From Ruegeria sp. R13_0 (lineage in GTDB: Bacteria; Pseudomonadota; Alphaproteobacteria; Rhodobacterales; Rhodobacteraceae), in the NCBI RefSeq assembly GCF_017743995.1, contig NZ_JAGHRB010000008.1, positions 186,001 to 250,000 of the forward strand: a DNA stretch of 64,000 bases, given 5' to 3'. The translations under genes were made by a program, and so were the position numbers. Below are positions 1-8,957 of the stretch, piece after piece. Numbering within the stretch: position 1 is the stretch's first letter; the number at the start of each line of letters is the position of its first letter. The notes beneath the pieces are model-generated. The model had not been told where the DNA came from. It saw nothing but the letters and a program-made list of their open reading frames with translations, and did no database searches.

Positions 1-1762
1 GCTGGGGTTCGACGTTTTTCTCGGCACCGATTTGAACAGGTATGAGATGCTGTCTCTGGCTGAATCCTATGGCGCGACCGCTGCGGATTCTGATGTCTCT
101 TTGCTGTTTTATGCAGGCCACGGCTTTCAGGTCGACGGGCGCAATTATCTGGTTCCGGTCGATGCCAACCTGACCAGTGCTGCGGATATTCCTGAACAGA
201 CCGTAGCTATGGAGGAGTTCGTTTCGCGGATGGAACGGTCCGACGGCATTCGATTGGTGTTTCTGGACGCCTGCCGCGACAACCCGTTCGAAGATGGTGT
301 GCTGAGCGTCGACGAAGGTCTGGCCCGTGTCGGCAGCGCCGCCGATTTCCTATTCGCCTACGCCACACAGCCCGACAACGTGGCCTTCGACGGTACCGGG
401 CGGAACAGTTTTTTTACCGAAGCGCTGCTGAGCCATATTTACACGCCGGGACAGGATATCTCGGACCTGCTGATCTCGGTCCGCAAGGATGTTCTGGCGG
501 CGACTGGCGGGCGGCAGATCCCGTGGGACAATTCCTCGCTGACGCGGCAATTCCGGTTCGACAACAGCCCGGTGACAGCATCAGAAGAGACCTTGCTGTG
601 GCAGGTGGCGGCCAATGCGCAGGATGCCTCTCTGATGCAGCTCTATATTGACCGCTACCCACAGGGCGCGCATGCCACTGAGGTTGTTGCGTTTCTGGAT
701 GAGGCCGGGCAGGGCGGCACCCAGACCCGTGCGCTGAGCGTCGAAGACCAGGACGAACAGGCCGAGCGTCTTTGGAAACTGGCTCAACGCAGCCGGATGC
801 GGCCTCTGCTGGAGTTTTACCTAGAGCAATACCCCGATGGCAGCCACGCCGCGCAGGCGCAGCGGCTGATCGCATCAATCCCAAGGCCCGAGGACAGCAC
901 GCCGGGCGGCATTTGTGAGCGGCTCGCGACCCATCCTCGCGACCGGACGGCCAGTATTACCGGCGTTCCTTTCAGCCGGTTGCAGGAAAACGCGCTGACC
1001 GCCATTCAGGCCTGCAGCGCGGCGGCGGCCCAGTCGCCAGAGCTGTCGCACTATGTGGCACTGTTAGCGCGAGCGACGATTGCAGCGGGGGATGTGGAAC
1101 GAGCCGTGACCCTCTACAAACAGGCTGCTGCCGAAGGGGACTTGCGGGCGATGGTATCCTTGGCGCAACTGCATGAAAGCGGCACCGGCGTCCCTCAGGA
1201 CATGGGCACAGCGCTGGACTTGTATGAGCGCGCGGCGGAAGGGGGCAGCGCCGATGCCATGATCAACCTCGCCGTTACCCTGTTTGAAGGTCAGATCGTT
1301 CCCAAAGATGACGCACGCGCCGTCGCGCTTTTACAGCAAGCCGCTGACGGGGGATCGGCCAAGGCGACGTTCAATCTTGGCGTGCTGGCGCAAGATGGTG
1401 CTGCCGGCGAACCCGAGCAGGCATTGGGCTACTTCCAGAAAGCAGCGCGTGATGGTGAATATCAGGGCTATCTGGCGGCAGCGATCCTTCTGGACGAAGG
1501 GCGCGGTGTGCCGCGCGATCCGCTTGAGGCCGCGCGGATGCTTCTGCGCGGAACCGCTGAGGATAACGGAGCGATCCTCGATCAGCTATCCCTCGCCTCA
1601 GACCAATGGTCGCGCGACACCCTGATGGAGGTTCAACGGCTGCTGCAAAAGGCGGGCTACTACAACAGCTCCATCGACGGCGTGCCGGGGCCGAATTTCA
1701 TTTCGGCCCTGCGGCAATGGCGCAGCGGTGGGTTCGACCCGATCATTCTGGCCGAGAACTGA
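1..1762 (+). CDS. Caspase-like (C14) protein with Sel1 repeats, 5' end outside window
   Basis: The reading frame is open from the first bases (…LGFDVFLGTDLNR…), so the gene starts upstream of the window; the TTG at 32 is only the first in-window start-like codon. Numbering from that TTG, the caspase p20-like domain holds the catalytic dyad: His30 in FYAGHG and Cys81 in LDACRDNPF. Roughly residues 360-510 contain about four Sel1/TPR-like repeats (for example the AMVSLAQLHESGTGV unit). The last 45 residues resemble a peptidoglycan-binding domain 1 (EVQRLLQKAGYYNSSIDGVPG). Proteins of this build are normally exported, and the related gene at 2942 has a signal peptide; the N-terminus of this one is not visible. 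It converges on the YceI-OmpA gene with only two bases between stops. The substrate is unknown. The family call is firm; a role at the cell wall is inferred from the C-terminal domain. Confidence 0.85.
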   Translation, partial: LGFDVFLGTDLNRYEMLSLAESYGATAADSDVSLLFYAGHGFQVDGRNYLVPVDANLTSAADIPEQTVAMEEFVSRMERSDGIRLVFLDACRDNPFEDGVLSVDEGLARVGSAADFLFAYATQPDNVAFDGTGRNSFFTEALLSHIYTPGQDISDLLISVRKDVLAATGGRQIPWDNSSLTRQFRFDNSPVTASEETLLWQVAANAQDASLMQLYIDRYPQGAHATEVVAFLDEAGQGGTQTRALSVEDQDEQAERLWKLAQRSRMRPLLEFYLEQYPDGSHAAQAQRLIASIPRPEDSTPGGICERLATHPRDRTASITGVPFSRLQENALTAIQACSAAAAQSPELSHYVALLARATIAAGDVERAVTLYKQAAAEGDLRAMVSLAQLHESGTGVPQDMGTALDLYERAAEGGSADAMINLAVTLFEGQIVPKDDARAVALLQQAADGGSAKATFNLGVLAQDGAAGEPEQALGYFQKAARDGEYQGYLAAAILLDEGRGVPRDPLEAARMLLRGTAEDNGAILDQLSLASDQWSRDTLMEVQRLLQKAGYYNSSIDGVPGPNFISALRQWRSGGFDPIILAEN

Positions 1763-1764
1763 GT

Positions 1765-2820
1765 CTAGTTGACGGGCACAAACTCAATCCGCCGATTGCG
1801 GCGCTTGCCGTCTGCGGTGTCATTCGACACAACCGGGCGGCTTTCGCCATAACCAACCGTTAATAGACGTTCCGGAGCGATCCCCTGATCGACCAGATAG
1901 GTGTTGACCGCCTGTGCACGACGTTCGCTGAGAACACGGTTGGCCTCATCCGAGCCATCGCTGTCCGTGTGCCCGCCGATCTCGATCTTCAGGTCCGGGC
2001 AACGGTCGACAATGTCATGCAGATTGCTCAGCAGTGGAATCGAGTCATTGGTCAGCCGCGCACTGCCCGAGTTGAAGTAGATATTGCCGGTGCGCGACAG
2101 GATCTCCATCCGACCTTCACAGGCCTCACGATCCAGATCACCCTTGGTCTCCAGCGCAGCAGCCCCCGGCGTGGCCGAGGCGACCTCAAGCTGAGGCGGC
2201 GTGCCGGGTTGGGCACGGTCGAATACGAACCCGAAGCTGACAAAGCCGAAGGGCAGGATATCTACACCGGCAGCCTCTTCGAGCTTGCCGCGTCCTCCCT
2301 CAAGGTTAAAGTCGGGTAGGGCAATCGCAATCGGTGTCGTATTGGCCACAGCCACCCGGTCATTGTCGACCAGAGTGATAGCCACCTGCGCCACGCTGTC
2401 TTTTTTCACCCCATGCAGGGATAGGCTATAGGGCAGGTCGATGATCTTGTGCCGGGTCTGGTGCAGATCCACCAGCTGTTCGGGCGGCAATTGGGCGGTG
2501 ATCACAGCCTCGGGGAAGTTAAAGGTCTCGAAAAACAGGAACCGCATGCGCACGTTGCGCAGGTCAATCTTGGTATCTACGCTGTCCATCTGAACCCGGA
2601 TATCAGCACCGCCTTCGGGGCTGATAACGCCCGTCAGAGTTGCAAAACCACTATTTTCGGCAATCGAGTTCTTTTTGACCGACAGAAACTGCAGTTCTGA
2701 GGCCTCGGCGTCCAATTTCCATCCATGTTCGAACGGATCGGCGCTTTGACCCCACGCCGTGTTTGCAAATACAAGTGCCGTTATAGCAAAAGCATTTCGC
2801 ACCAAGTTTAAACGCGGCAT
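1765..2820 (-). CDS. YceI-like domain fused to OmpA C-terminal domain, exported
   Basis: This 351-residue protein begins with a signal peptide (cleavage likely after NTAWGQ). A YceI-like beta-barrel domain follows at about residues 30-195 (WKLDAEASELQFLSVKKNS start; DFNLEGGRGKLEE near its end). The C-terminal 120 residues form an OmpA/MotB peptidoglycan-associating domain, with IGGHTDSDGSDEANRVLSERRA and the terminal GKRRNRRIEF motif. YceI domains bind amphiphilic or polyisoprenoid ligands, and OmpA C-terminal domains bind diaminopimelate in murein. The fusion is therefore probably a wall-tethered periplasmic binding protein. It lies between two caspase-like genes: tail-to-tail with the first and divergent from the second. 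The ligand is not predictable from sequence. Confidence 0.85.
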   Translation of the reverse strand: MPRLNLVRNAFAITALVFANTAWGQSADPFEHGWKLDAEASELQFLSVKKNSIAENSGFATLTGVISPEGGADIRVQMDSVDTKIDLRNVRMRFLFFETFNFPEAVITAQLPPEQLVDLHQTRHKIIDLPYSLSLHGVKKDSVAQVAITLVDNDRVAVANTTPIAIALPDFNLEGGRGKLEEAAGVDILPFGFVSFGFVFDRAQPGTPPQLEVASATPGAAALETKGDLDREACEGRMEILSRTGNIYFNSGSARLTNDSIPLLSNLHDIVDRCPDLKIEIGGHTDSDGSDEANRVLSERRAQAVNTYLVDQGIAPERLLTVGYGESRPVVSNDTADGKRRNRRIEFVPVN

Positions 2821-2941
2821 GTGTGAACCTCTTCCTAGTCTTGATACTATAATTGGGATATTTCAGGCCACGGCCATAAGAAAGCCAAAAAACAGTATCA
2901 GAGTGTTTCCGGGCTGAGTGGTGCCCAAGGGGTCACGGACC

Positions 2942-4447
2942 ATGAGACCAGAAAAAGGCAAAGAACCAAAGGTGCAACGCGTACTCAGAACCCTTTTTGC
3001 GATGACCGCACTGCTCTGGACCGGTTCGGCCTGGGCCGAGCCGCGAATCGCGCTGGTGGTTGGAAACTCCGACTATGGTTCGGTTTCGGCCCTGGACAAT
3101 CCGATCAACGACGCGCGGCTGATGGCGGAGAAGCTGACCGCGCTCGGGTTCGAGGTGCGGCACCTGTCCGACAGCACCCAGATCGAAATGAAGCGCGCCA
3201 TTGCCCAGTTTGGGCGTGATCTACGCAAGGGCGGCGAAACCGCCGTGGGCCTGTTTTATTATGCGGGTCACGGGGTGCAGTCTTTCGGTTCGAACTATCT
3301 GTTGCCCGTGGATGTGTCGCTGTCCGATCCGGCCGATCTGGACCTGATGGCGGTTGAGGCGCGTTCGGTCCTGCATCAGATGGCCTCGGCCAACAACAAA
3401 ACGAATATCGTCATTCTGGATGCCTGCCGGAACAACCCGTTCGAGGATCTGGCAGACATGGATGACAACGGTCTGGCCGAGATGAAAGCCCCGACCGGCA
3501 CTTTTCTCGCCTATGCCACCGATCCCGGCGGCGTTGCGTTGGATGGCGAAACCGGCAACAGCCCGTTCACGCTGAGCCTTGCGCAACATATCGACACGCC
3601 CGGCATGGCGATTGAGCAATTGTTCAAGAAGGTGCGCGTTGATGTTCTCAGCGAAACGCGGGGGCTGCAAACGCCTTGGGATACCTCGTCATTGACGCAG
3701 GATTTCGCCTTTGCACGTGCGAATGAAACACTGATCGCGAAACCGGAACAAACCGAAGAAGAACAGTGGCAGGAAGCTGTGAACAGTCGTGATCCGGTGA
3801 AGATCATGCTGTTTCAGCGGGCCTATCCAGACAGTATTCATGCATCGCAGGCCAATGATCTGCTGCAGACGATTTTGACCGAGTCCTTTGGAACTCTGCC
3901 CACGCCAACGCCATCGCAAGAGGCTCCGGAAGCGACCGAGACGGACCGTTTGATGTATGAACTGGCGCAGGTCGACGATTCGATCCATTCCTACGAAGTC
4001 TATCTGCACAGCTTCCCAAGCGGCGCCTTTGCGGATCAGGCGGTCGAACGACTGGCGGCCCTGCAGTTGGAAAGCGAGACCGTGACTCGCAAGGCGGAAC
4101 CCAATGTCGAAGCACCCGAGGCGCAGAATTCGGGCAGCATCGACGCAGGGGCAGCGGTCACCATGAAATCTATCCTGACCTTCGGCAACACCCATGTCCG
4201 GGGCAAGTCGATCGAGGAACTGGTCGCAGGCTCGCCTCAGTTCCCGCCGATTGACGGGTTGCCGGATGAGTTGTGGAAAGATCAGAATTGTTCGAGTTGC
4301 CACCAGTGGACGCATGAGGCCCTGTGCGATCAGGCTCAGACCTATGTCAAACGTCCAGCGGCAGGCAATGTGGCCAAGCAGCACCCGTTTGGCGGTGGTT
4401 TGAAGGTCAACCTACGCCGGTGGGCGATGGGCGGCTGTCAGGGATAA
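2942..4447 (+). CDS. Exported caspase-like protein with C-terminal CXXCH motif
   Basis: I chose ATG 2942, preceded by AAGGGG; GTG 2918 and GTG 2972 are alternatives. The product is 501 residues. A basic, hydrophobic signal peptide ends at GSAWA (about residue 32). The caspase p20 domain then starts at RIALVVGNSDYG, with His110 in YYAGHG and Cys162 in LDACRNNPF, so the catalytic dyad is intact. A TPR-like or linker region follows. Near the C-terminus DQNCSSCHQW carries a CXXCH c-type heme attachment motif (C450, C453, H454), with further cysteines at CDQA and GGCQG. Whether heme binds is not shown; no distal Met ligand is obvious, and a paired-cysteine fold is the alternative. It is divergent from the YceI-OmpA gene. 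Confidence 0.85.
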   Translation: MRPEKGKEPKVQRVLRTLFAMTALLWTGSAWAEPRIALVVGNSDYGSVSALDNPINDARLMAEKLTALGFEVRHLSDSTQIEMKRAIAQFGRDLRKGGETAVGLFYYAGHGVQSFGSNYLLPVDVSLSDPADLDLMAVEARSVLHQMASANNKTNIVILDACRNNPFEDLADMDDNGLAEMKAPTGTFLAYATDPGGVALDGETGNSPFTLSLAQHIDTPGMAIEQLFKKVRVDVLSETRGLQTPWDTSSLTQDFAFARANETLIAKPEQTEEEQWQEAVNSRDPVKIMLFQRAYPDSIHASQANDLLQTILTESFGTLPTPTPSQEAPEATETDRLMYELAQVDDSIHSYEVYLHSFPSGAFADQAVERLAALQLESETVTRKAEPNVEAPEAQNSGSIDAGAAVTMKSILTFGNTHVRGKSIEELVAGSPQFPPIDGLPDELWKDQNCSSCHQWTHEALCDQAQTYVKRPAAGNVAKQHPFGGGLKVNLRRWAMGGCQG

Positions 4448-4577
4448 GTCTGCCTTAAGGTTTAGATCAGCGACCGGGCTTGGTAGAGCGGCCATTTGGG
4501 CGAATTTTCCGATGAAACCTAGACATCCAAATGGAAAGCCCCTTGTGAGTGGTCGGAAATAGCCGAAGAATGCGGGT

Positions 4578-5657
4578 ATGAAGCCCAAACCTGTCACATC
4601 CGACCCCGATGATGAGGCCGAAGACCTCGGGCCGCGCAGCATCTATGATGGTGATCCCGAGGATGAGGATGATCTTTGGTTTCTCCCGCCCGAGGAAGAC
4701 GCGCCACAGGATGACTTCCTGACCCCTGGCCCTCGGGCAGATCAGCGGCAATTGTTCGATCCCAGAGAGTGGCAAGCCGCGCAATCCGAGCTATCGTCTG
4801 AGCTTGCCGATCTGGCGGTGACCTTTGGCGCGCTGGATGAGCGGCTGCGGGCGGGGCCCGAAGGGTGGACCCACCGTCTGGCCTTGATGGATGTCTCCGA
4901 CCTGGGTTGGTGGACGGGTGACCGGATCAGTGTCGAACGTCTGGCGCTCTGGACAAGTCTGCGGATCGGAGCAACGGGTGATGATGTGCAAGCCTTGTTC
5001 CGGGCAGGGTGGGCGGTGCGCCGCCTGTCGTCCGGCGCGGCCCCTTCTCATGACGGGTGGGAGGCCGGGCTAACCGCCTTCCTTGACCGGATGGCGCAAG
5101 GGATCGAAGAGGTGCCGGAGGCCATTGCAGACCTGTCGGACGTGATGCGCAGTGTCGAGGCGCTGCACCCCGTCACTCAGGCCGCGATCGCCTTTCATGC
5201 ATGGCGCGCAGTCTCTCAAGGCCCCGGTCAGGATACGGAAGCGGCCGTCATTGCCGCGCGGCATGCGGCCTCGATGGGGCGGGGCGGGGCGCTTTTCATG
5301 CCGCTGGCCCTGTCCGGGCCGGGCGCGCTGCGTGGAGTCGGATCGCCTGAGGAAAAACTGTCCGCCTGGATTCGCGGGGCCGGACAGGCGGCGCTCGCAG
5401 CCTTGTTGCATCTGGACCGGATCAATGCGTGGGAGGCGCGGGCGAAGGAGGCAACAGCCGACCTCAGCGGTCGGACGCCACCTTTGCTAATCGACGCCTT
5501 ACGGGCCTGGCCCATGGTGTCGGCTCCTCTGGCCGAAGAGTTGACTCAGGCCTCGCGGGCTGCAGTACAGCGTAACATCGACCGTTTTACCCGCCGCGGT
5601 TTGGTCCGCGAAGTCACCGGTCAGGGGCGTTACCGCGTTTGGACGGCGGCGCTGTAG
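4578..5657 (+). CDS. Helix-turn-helix protein, DUF1612/RHE_PE00001-like
   Basis: This is a 359-residue protein. The first 60 residues are very acidic (DPDDEAEDLGP, DPEDEDDLW). The middle region (LDERLRAGPEGWTHRLALMD … ISVERLALWTSL) resembles the conserved core of the DUF1612/RHE_PE00001 family of alphaproteobacterial replicons. The C-terminus ends in a winged-helix-like segment (ASRAAVQRNIDRFTRRGLVREVTGQGRYRVW). Family members are annotated as DNA-binding proteins of unknown role and are often plasmid-associated. The last 28 bases overlap the 3' end of the convergent LysR gene. The ribosome site before ATG 4578 is weak (GAAGAA). The function is unknown. Confidence 0.6.
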   Translation: MKPKPVTSDPDDEAEDLGPRSIYDGDPEDEDDLWFLPPEEDAPQDDFLTPGPRADQRQLFDPREWQAAQSELSSELADLAVTFGALDERLRAGPEGWTHRLALMDVSDLGWWTGDRISVERLALWTSLRIGATGDDVQALFRAGWAVRRLSSGAAPSHDGWEAGLTAFLDRMAQGIEEVPEAIADLSDVMRSVEALHPVTQAAIAFHAWRAVSQGPGQDTEAAVIAARHAASMGRGGALFMPLALSGPGALRGVGSPEEKLSAWIRGAGQAALAALLHLDRINAWEARAKEATADLSGRTPPLLIDALRAWPMVSAPLAEELTQASRAAVQRNIDRFTRRGLVREVTGQGRYRVWTAAL

Positions 5658-6520
5658 TCCAGCAGCCAGTCGCGAAACAGGCGGGCCGGCCGGCGCAAGT
5701 CTGTACGAGAGGGATAGATCAGGTGATAGGCCTCTTGCCCGCTGACCTGAAGGTCGGGCAGGCAAGGCACCAGTCCTGAGCCCTCCATGATACGGTCAGA
5801 TGCGGGCGCGCGGGCCAATGCGATCCCAAGCCCGCTGGCGGATAACTCAGCCGCCATGATCGAGTTGTCGGCAAAGAAGAACCGGGACTGCCCTGTCGGC
5901 AAACGCAGCGCTTCGAACCAATAGAGCCAGCTGGCGCGGTGGGTCGATACTTCGATCAGGGTGAATTGCAGCAGGTCCTGCGGGGTGTGGATCTGGGAGG
6001 CAGTCTCGGGCGAGGCGACGGGAAACAGAACCTCGCGCAGCAACTCATCTCCTTCTGTGCCAAACAGCGCGGGATTGCCAAACACGATTTGTAGATCGGT
6101 GAACTGGTTGGAGAAATCCGAATTCGCATTGCCAGTGGTCAGCGAAAGGTTGATCTGAGGGTGCGTGGCCTGAAACGCGGGAAGGCCTTTGGCCAGGACA
6201 CCATAGGCAAACAACAGAACTGACTGAACGTATAACCTCTGTTCCCGGGTCTCACCGAACAGCCCGGTGGTGGCCGTTTCCAGCATCAGTAGCGATTGCT
6301 GGACCGAGGGCAGATAGGCACGTCCGGCTTCCGTCAGCGTGACTGCATGGGCATGGCGGTGAAATAGCGGCGTGCCCAAACGGGTCTCAAGCGCCTTGAC
6401 CTGTTGGCTGACAGCAGCGGGCGACATGTTCAGCTGCGATGCTGCGCGGGAAAAGCTCTCTGTACGGGCGGCTGCTTCGAACACGCGTAGCCAGTTGAGG
6501 GATGGGATGCGAGGCAACAT
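5630..6520 (-). CDS. LysR-family transcriptional regulator (GcvA-like)
   Basis: This 296-residue protein has a canonical N-terminal LysR helix-turn-helix (LNWLRVFEAAARTESFSRAA, then SPAAVSQQVKALE and LGTPLFHR). A periplasmic-binding-like effector domain follows from about residue 90. It is transcribed away from the PhyH dioxygenase gene. The intervening 103 bp contain a perfect TAAGT-TAG-ACTTA palindrome, so it probably controls itself and that gene. The inducer is not predictable. Its 3' end overlaps the HTH gene by 28 bp. Confidence 0.9.
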   Translation of the reverse strand: MLPRIPSLNWLRVFEAAARTESFSRAASQLNMSPAAVSQQVKALETRLGTPLFHRHAHAVTLTEAGRAYLPSVQQSLLMLETATTGLFGETREQRLYVQSVLLFAYGVLAKGLPAFQATHPQINLSLTTGNANSDFSNQFTDLQIVFGNPALFGTEGDELLREVLFPVASPETASQIHTPQDLLQFTLIEVSTHRASWLYWFEALRLPTGQSRFFFADNSIMAAELSASGLGIALARAPASDRIMEGSGLVPCLPDLQVSGQEAYHLIYPSRTDLRRPARLFRDWLLDYSAAVQTR

Positions 6521-6531
6521 GTAGCACAGGC

Positions 6532-6544
6532 TAAGTTAGACTTA
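6532..6544. promoter_or_regulatory. T-N11-A palindrome, candidate LysR operator
   Basis: TAAGTTAGACTTA is a perfect interrupted palindrome (TAAGT, 3-base centre, ACTTA). It fits the T-N11-A consensus of LysR regulators and sits 12 bases upstream of the LysR start, in the divergent gap before the PhyH gene. The match is seen directly; binding is inferred. Confidence 0.55.
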
Positions 6545-6623
6545 CCCTGACAGGCAAGAGGTTTGGTTTTGACCCGTGCCCACTCGCGGATACCCTTTGC
6601 ACATACAGCGAATAGGTGACCCC

Positions 6624-7484
6624 ATGGCGACGACTCTAACGCAGCAACAATCCGACCAGTATTGGGAGGATGGCTATCTCTTTCCTCTCTCCGTCTTTTC
6701 CGAAGCCGAGGCCACCGGTTTCCGAACCGAGCTGGAACAGATTGAGAGTGACTGGCTGGAGGCTGATCTGCCCTTGCCTTTGAACACCTATAAGCGGGTC
6801 AATGCGCATCTGGTCATGCCGTTGGCAGCGCGCATCGCGCAGGATCCTCGTGTTCTGGATGTGGTCGAGGGCGTTCTGGGCCCTGATATCATGATCTGGT
6901 CGGCCGAGTTTTTCATCAAGGAAGCCAACACCGTGCAAACGGTAGGTATGCATCAAGACCTGACCTATTGGGGCATGGGGGAAACGCCGGATCAGGTCAC
7001 GGCCTGGATTGCTCTGTCCCCGGCGACGGTAAGTAGCGGGTGTATGGATTTCGTGCGCGCCAGCCACAAGAACCCGATCTTGCCGCATACCGATACATAT
7101 TCGGAAACGAACCTGTTGTCCCGCGGGCAAGAGGTGGCCGTCGAAGTCGCCGAGATCGACAAGACCCATATCGAACTCGCGCCCGGCCAGATGTCGCTGC
7201 ATCACGGGCTGACGATCCACGGGTCAGGGCCGAACCAGTCCGAGGACCGGCGGATTGGGTTGGCTATCCGCTATCTCAGTCCCGGAGCACAACAGCTGGT
7301 GGCGGACCGGGACTATGCGCTGCTGGCGAGAGGCTCGGACAAACACAGCAATTTCGTGCCGGTTCAAGCACCTACAGAATTGTTCTCATCCGATGCATTA
7401 ACAACGTATGAGCAAGTACGGCGGGATCAGAGCAAAGCACTGGCCGAAGGGGCAGACGCGTCGGTTCCGCTCTATGCAGGTTGA
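6624..7484 (+). CDS. Phytanoyl-CoA dioxygenase (PhyH) family Fe(II)/2-oxoglutarate oxygenase
   Basis: ATG 6624 is preferred because AGGTGA lies five bases upstream; an in-frame upstream start at 6576 has no such site. The product has 286 residues. The non-heme iron facial triad is visible: His110 and Asp112 in MHQDLTYWG, and distal His199 in TIHGSGPNQS. An Arg for 2-oxoglutarate follows in DRRIGLAIRY. PhyH enzymes hydroxylate diverse small molecules, including compatible solutes and chlorinated or methylated compounds; the substrate cannot be assigned here. It is divergent from a LysR gene that probably regulates it. Confidence 0.85.
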   Translation: MATTLTQQQSDQYWEDGYLFPLSVFSEAEATGFRTELEQIESDWLEADLPLPLNTYKRVNAHLVMPLAARIAQDPRVLDVVEGVLGPDIMIWSAEFFIKEANTVQTVGMHQDLTYWGMGETPDQVTAWIALSPATVSSGCMDFVRASHKNPILPHTDTYSETNLLSRGQEVAVEVAEIDKTHIELAPGQMSLHHGLTIHGSGPNQSEDRRIGLAIRYLSPGAQQLVADRDYALLARGSDKHSNFVPVQAPTELFSSDALTTYEQVRRDQSKALAEGADASVPLYAG

Positions 7485-7493
7485 GGTGGGCGG

Positions 7494-8798
7494 TTAACGC
7501 CCGACCCCCACATATGTTTCAAAACCCGCTTTTTCGACACTGTCCTGAGAATAGACGTTGCGCAGATCCACCATGCGCGGCGTCTTCATCGCTCCGCCAA
7601 GTTCGCTTAGGTTCAAGGCGCGGAACTCGTTCCATTCGGTCAGAAGAACAACGACGTCGGCATCTTTGGCCGCCGCGTATGGGTCATCACACCAATCCAC
7701 GCCGGGCAGCAGCGCCTCGCCCTCGGCACGGCCTTGCGGGTCGACCACGCGCACTTTGGCCCCGCCGCCGATCAAGGCCGGAATGATGGTCAGGGACGGG
7801 GCATCGCGCATATCGTCGGTGTTGGGTTTGAACGTCACCCCCAGCACCGTCACGGTCTTGCGGTTGAAACTGTCGTCGCAAGCGTCGCGGATCTTGTCGA
7901 TCATTCGCTTTTTCACGGCGTCATTAACGCGGATCACGGCCTCGGTGATCTGCATCGGATGAGCGTGTTCCTGTCCGATCCGGGCCAGAGCGGCGGTATC
8001 TTTCGGAAAACACGATCCGCCATAGCCGGGCCCCGCATGCAGGAATTTATTGCCGATCCGACCATCCAGCCCGATTCCGCGCGACACCTCTTTGACGTCG
8101 GCGCCCACCTTCTCGCACAGGCCAGCGATCTCGTTGATGAAGGTGATCTTCGTCGCGAGGAAGGCGTTGGCGGCGTATTTGATCATCTCGGCGCTTTCCA
8201 GATCGGTGGTCAGAATCGGGAAATCTCTCAGATAGAGCGGGCGATAGATCTCGGCCATGACCTCGGCAGCGCGGTCGTTTTCCACGCCGACCACAACCCG
8301 GTCAGGACGCATGAAGTCGTCGATCGCAGCCCCTTCGCGCAGGAATTCCGGGTTCGAGGCAACATCGAACTGCGCATTCGGGTTGGCGGCGGAGACGACC
8401 TGCTGCACCTTCCGGTTGGTGCCGACGGGCACGGTGGATTTTGTCACAATCACAGCATAGTCGGTCAGCGCATTGGCGATCTCTTCAGCTGCAGCCATCA
8501 CATAGGTTAGATCGGCGTGACCGTCACCGCGTCGCGTCGGTGTGCCGACGGCGATGAAAACCGCATCCGCTTCGTCAACGGCGTCTTGCAGGTTGGTCGT
8601 AAAACTAAGCCGCCCGGCGGCCACATTCTTGGCCATGAGGGTGTCCAGCCCCGGCTCATAAATCGGAACCTCACCGGCTTGCAGCATCTGGATTTTCTGC
8701 TCGGACTTGTCGACACAGATGACATCATGGCCGAAATCCGAAAAACACACCCCTGACACCAAACCCACATAGCCGGTGCCGATCATCGCAATACGCAA
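7494..8798 (-). CDS. ugd: UDP-glucose 6-dehydrogenase
   Basis: The enzyme oxidises UDP-glucose to UDP-glucuronate with two NAD+. The N-terminal Rossmann motif is GTGYVGLVSG, the catalytic cysteine lies in GPGYGGSCFPKD, and the C-terminal UDP-binding domain carries VTVLGVTFKPNTDD. The start is likely TTG 8798 (LRIAMIGTG), with AAGGAA eight bases upstream, giving 434 residues, a normal family length. The longer in-frame start at 8843 adds a non-homologous tail. It is divergent from gmd; galU, about 6 kb away, would supply its substrate. Confidence 0.93.
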   Translation of the reverse strand: MRIAMIGTGYVGLVSGVCFSDFGHDVICVDKSEQKIQMLQAGEVPIYEPGLDTLMAKNVAAGRLSFTTNLQDAVDEADAVFIAVGTPTRRGDGHADLTYVMAAAEEIANALTDYAVIVTKSTVPVGTNRKVQQVVSAANPNAQFDVASNPEFLREGAAIDDFMRPDRVVVGVENDRAAEVMAEIYRPLYLRDFPILTTDLESAEMIKYAANAFLATKITFINEIAGLCEKVGADVKEVSRGIGLDGRIGNKFLHAGPGYGGSCFPKDTAALARIGQEHAHPMQITEAVIRVNDAVKKRMIDKIRDACDDSFNRKTVTVLGVTFKPNTDDMRDAPSLTIIPALIGGGAKVRVVDPQGRAEGEALLPGVDWCDDPYAAAKDADVVVLLTEWNEFRALNLSELGGAMKTPRMVDLRNVYSQDSVEKAGFETYVGVGR

Positions 8799-8957
8799 GC
8801 TCGAATTCCTTTTTTTTGTCTCGGCCGAAATGCGCCTGCACAATCAAAGAAAACGTGGTCAGGTGCAATGCCAGATTGTCGCCTTGGGTTGCATTCCATA
8901 CGCTCTTGCTGTTTTTGAGACGTCAAACAGACGCATTTGTGGAAACGAGGCACAGTT

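Noticed and set aside
8909..8930. CTGTTT/AAACAG dyad in the ugd-gmd gap
   Set aside because: Six-base arms with a ten-base centre in AT-rich leader sequence; too weak to call without conservation.
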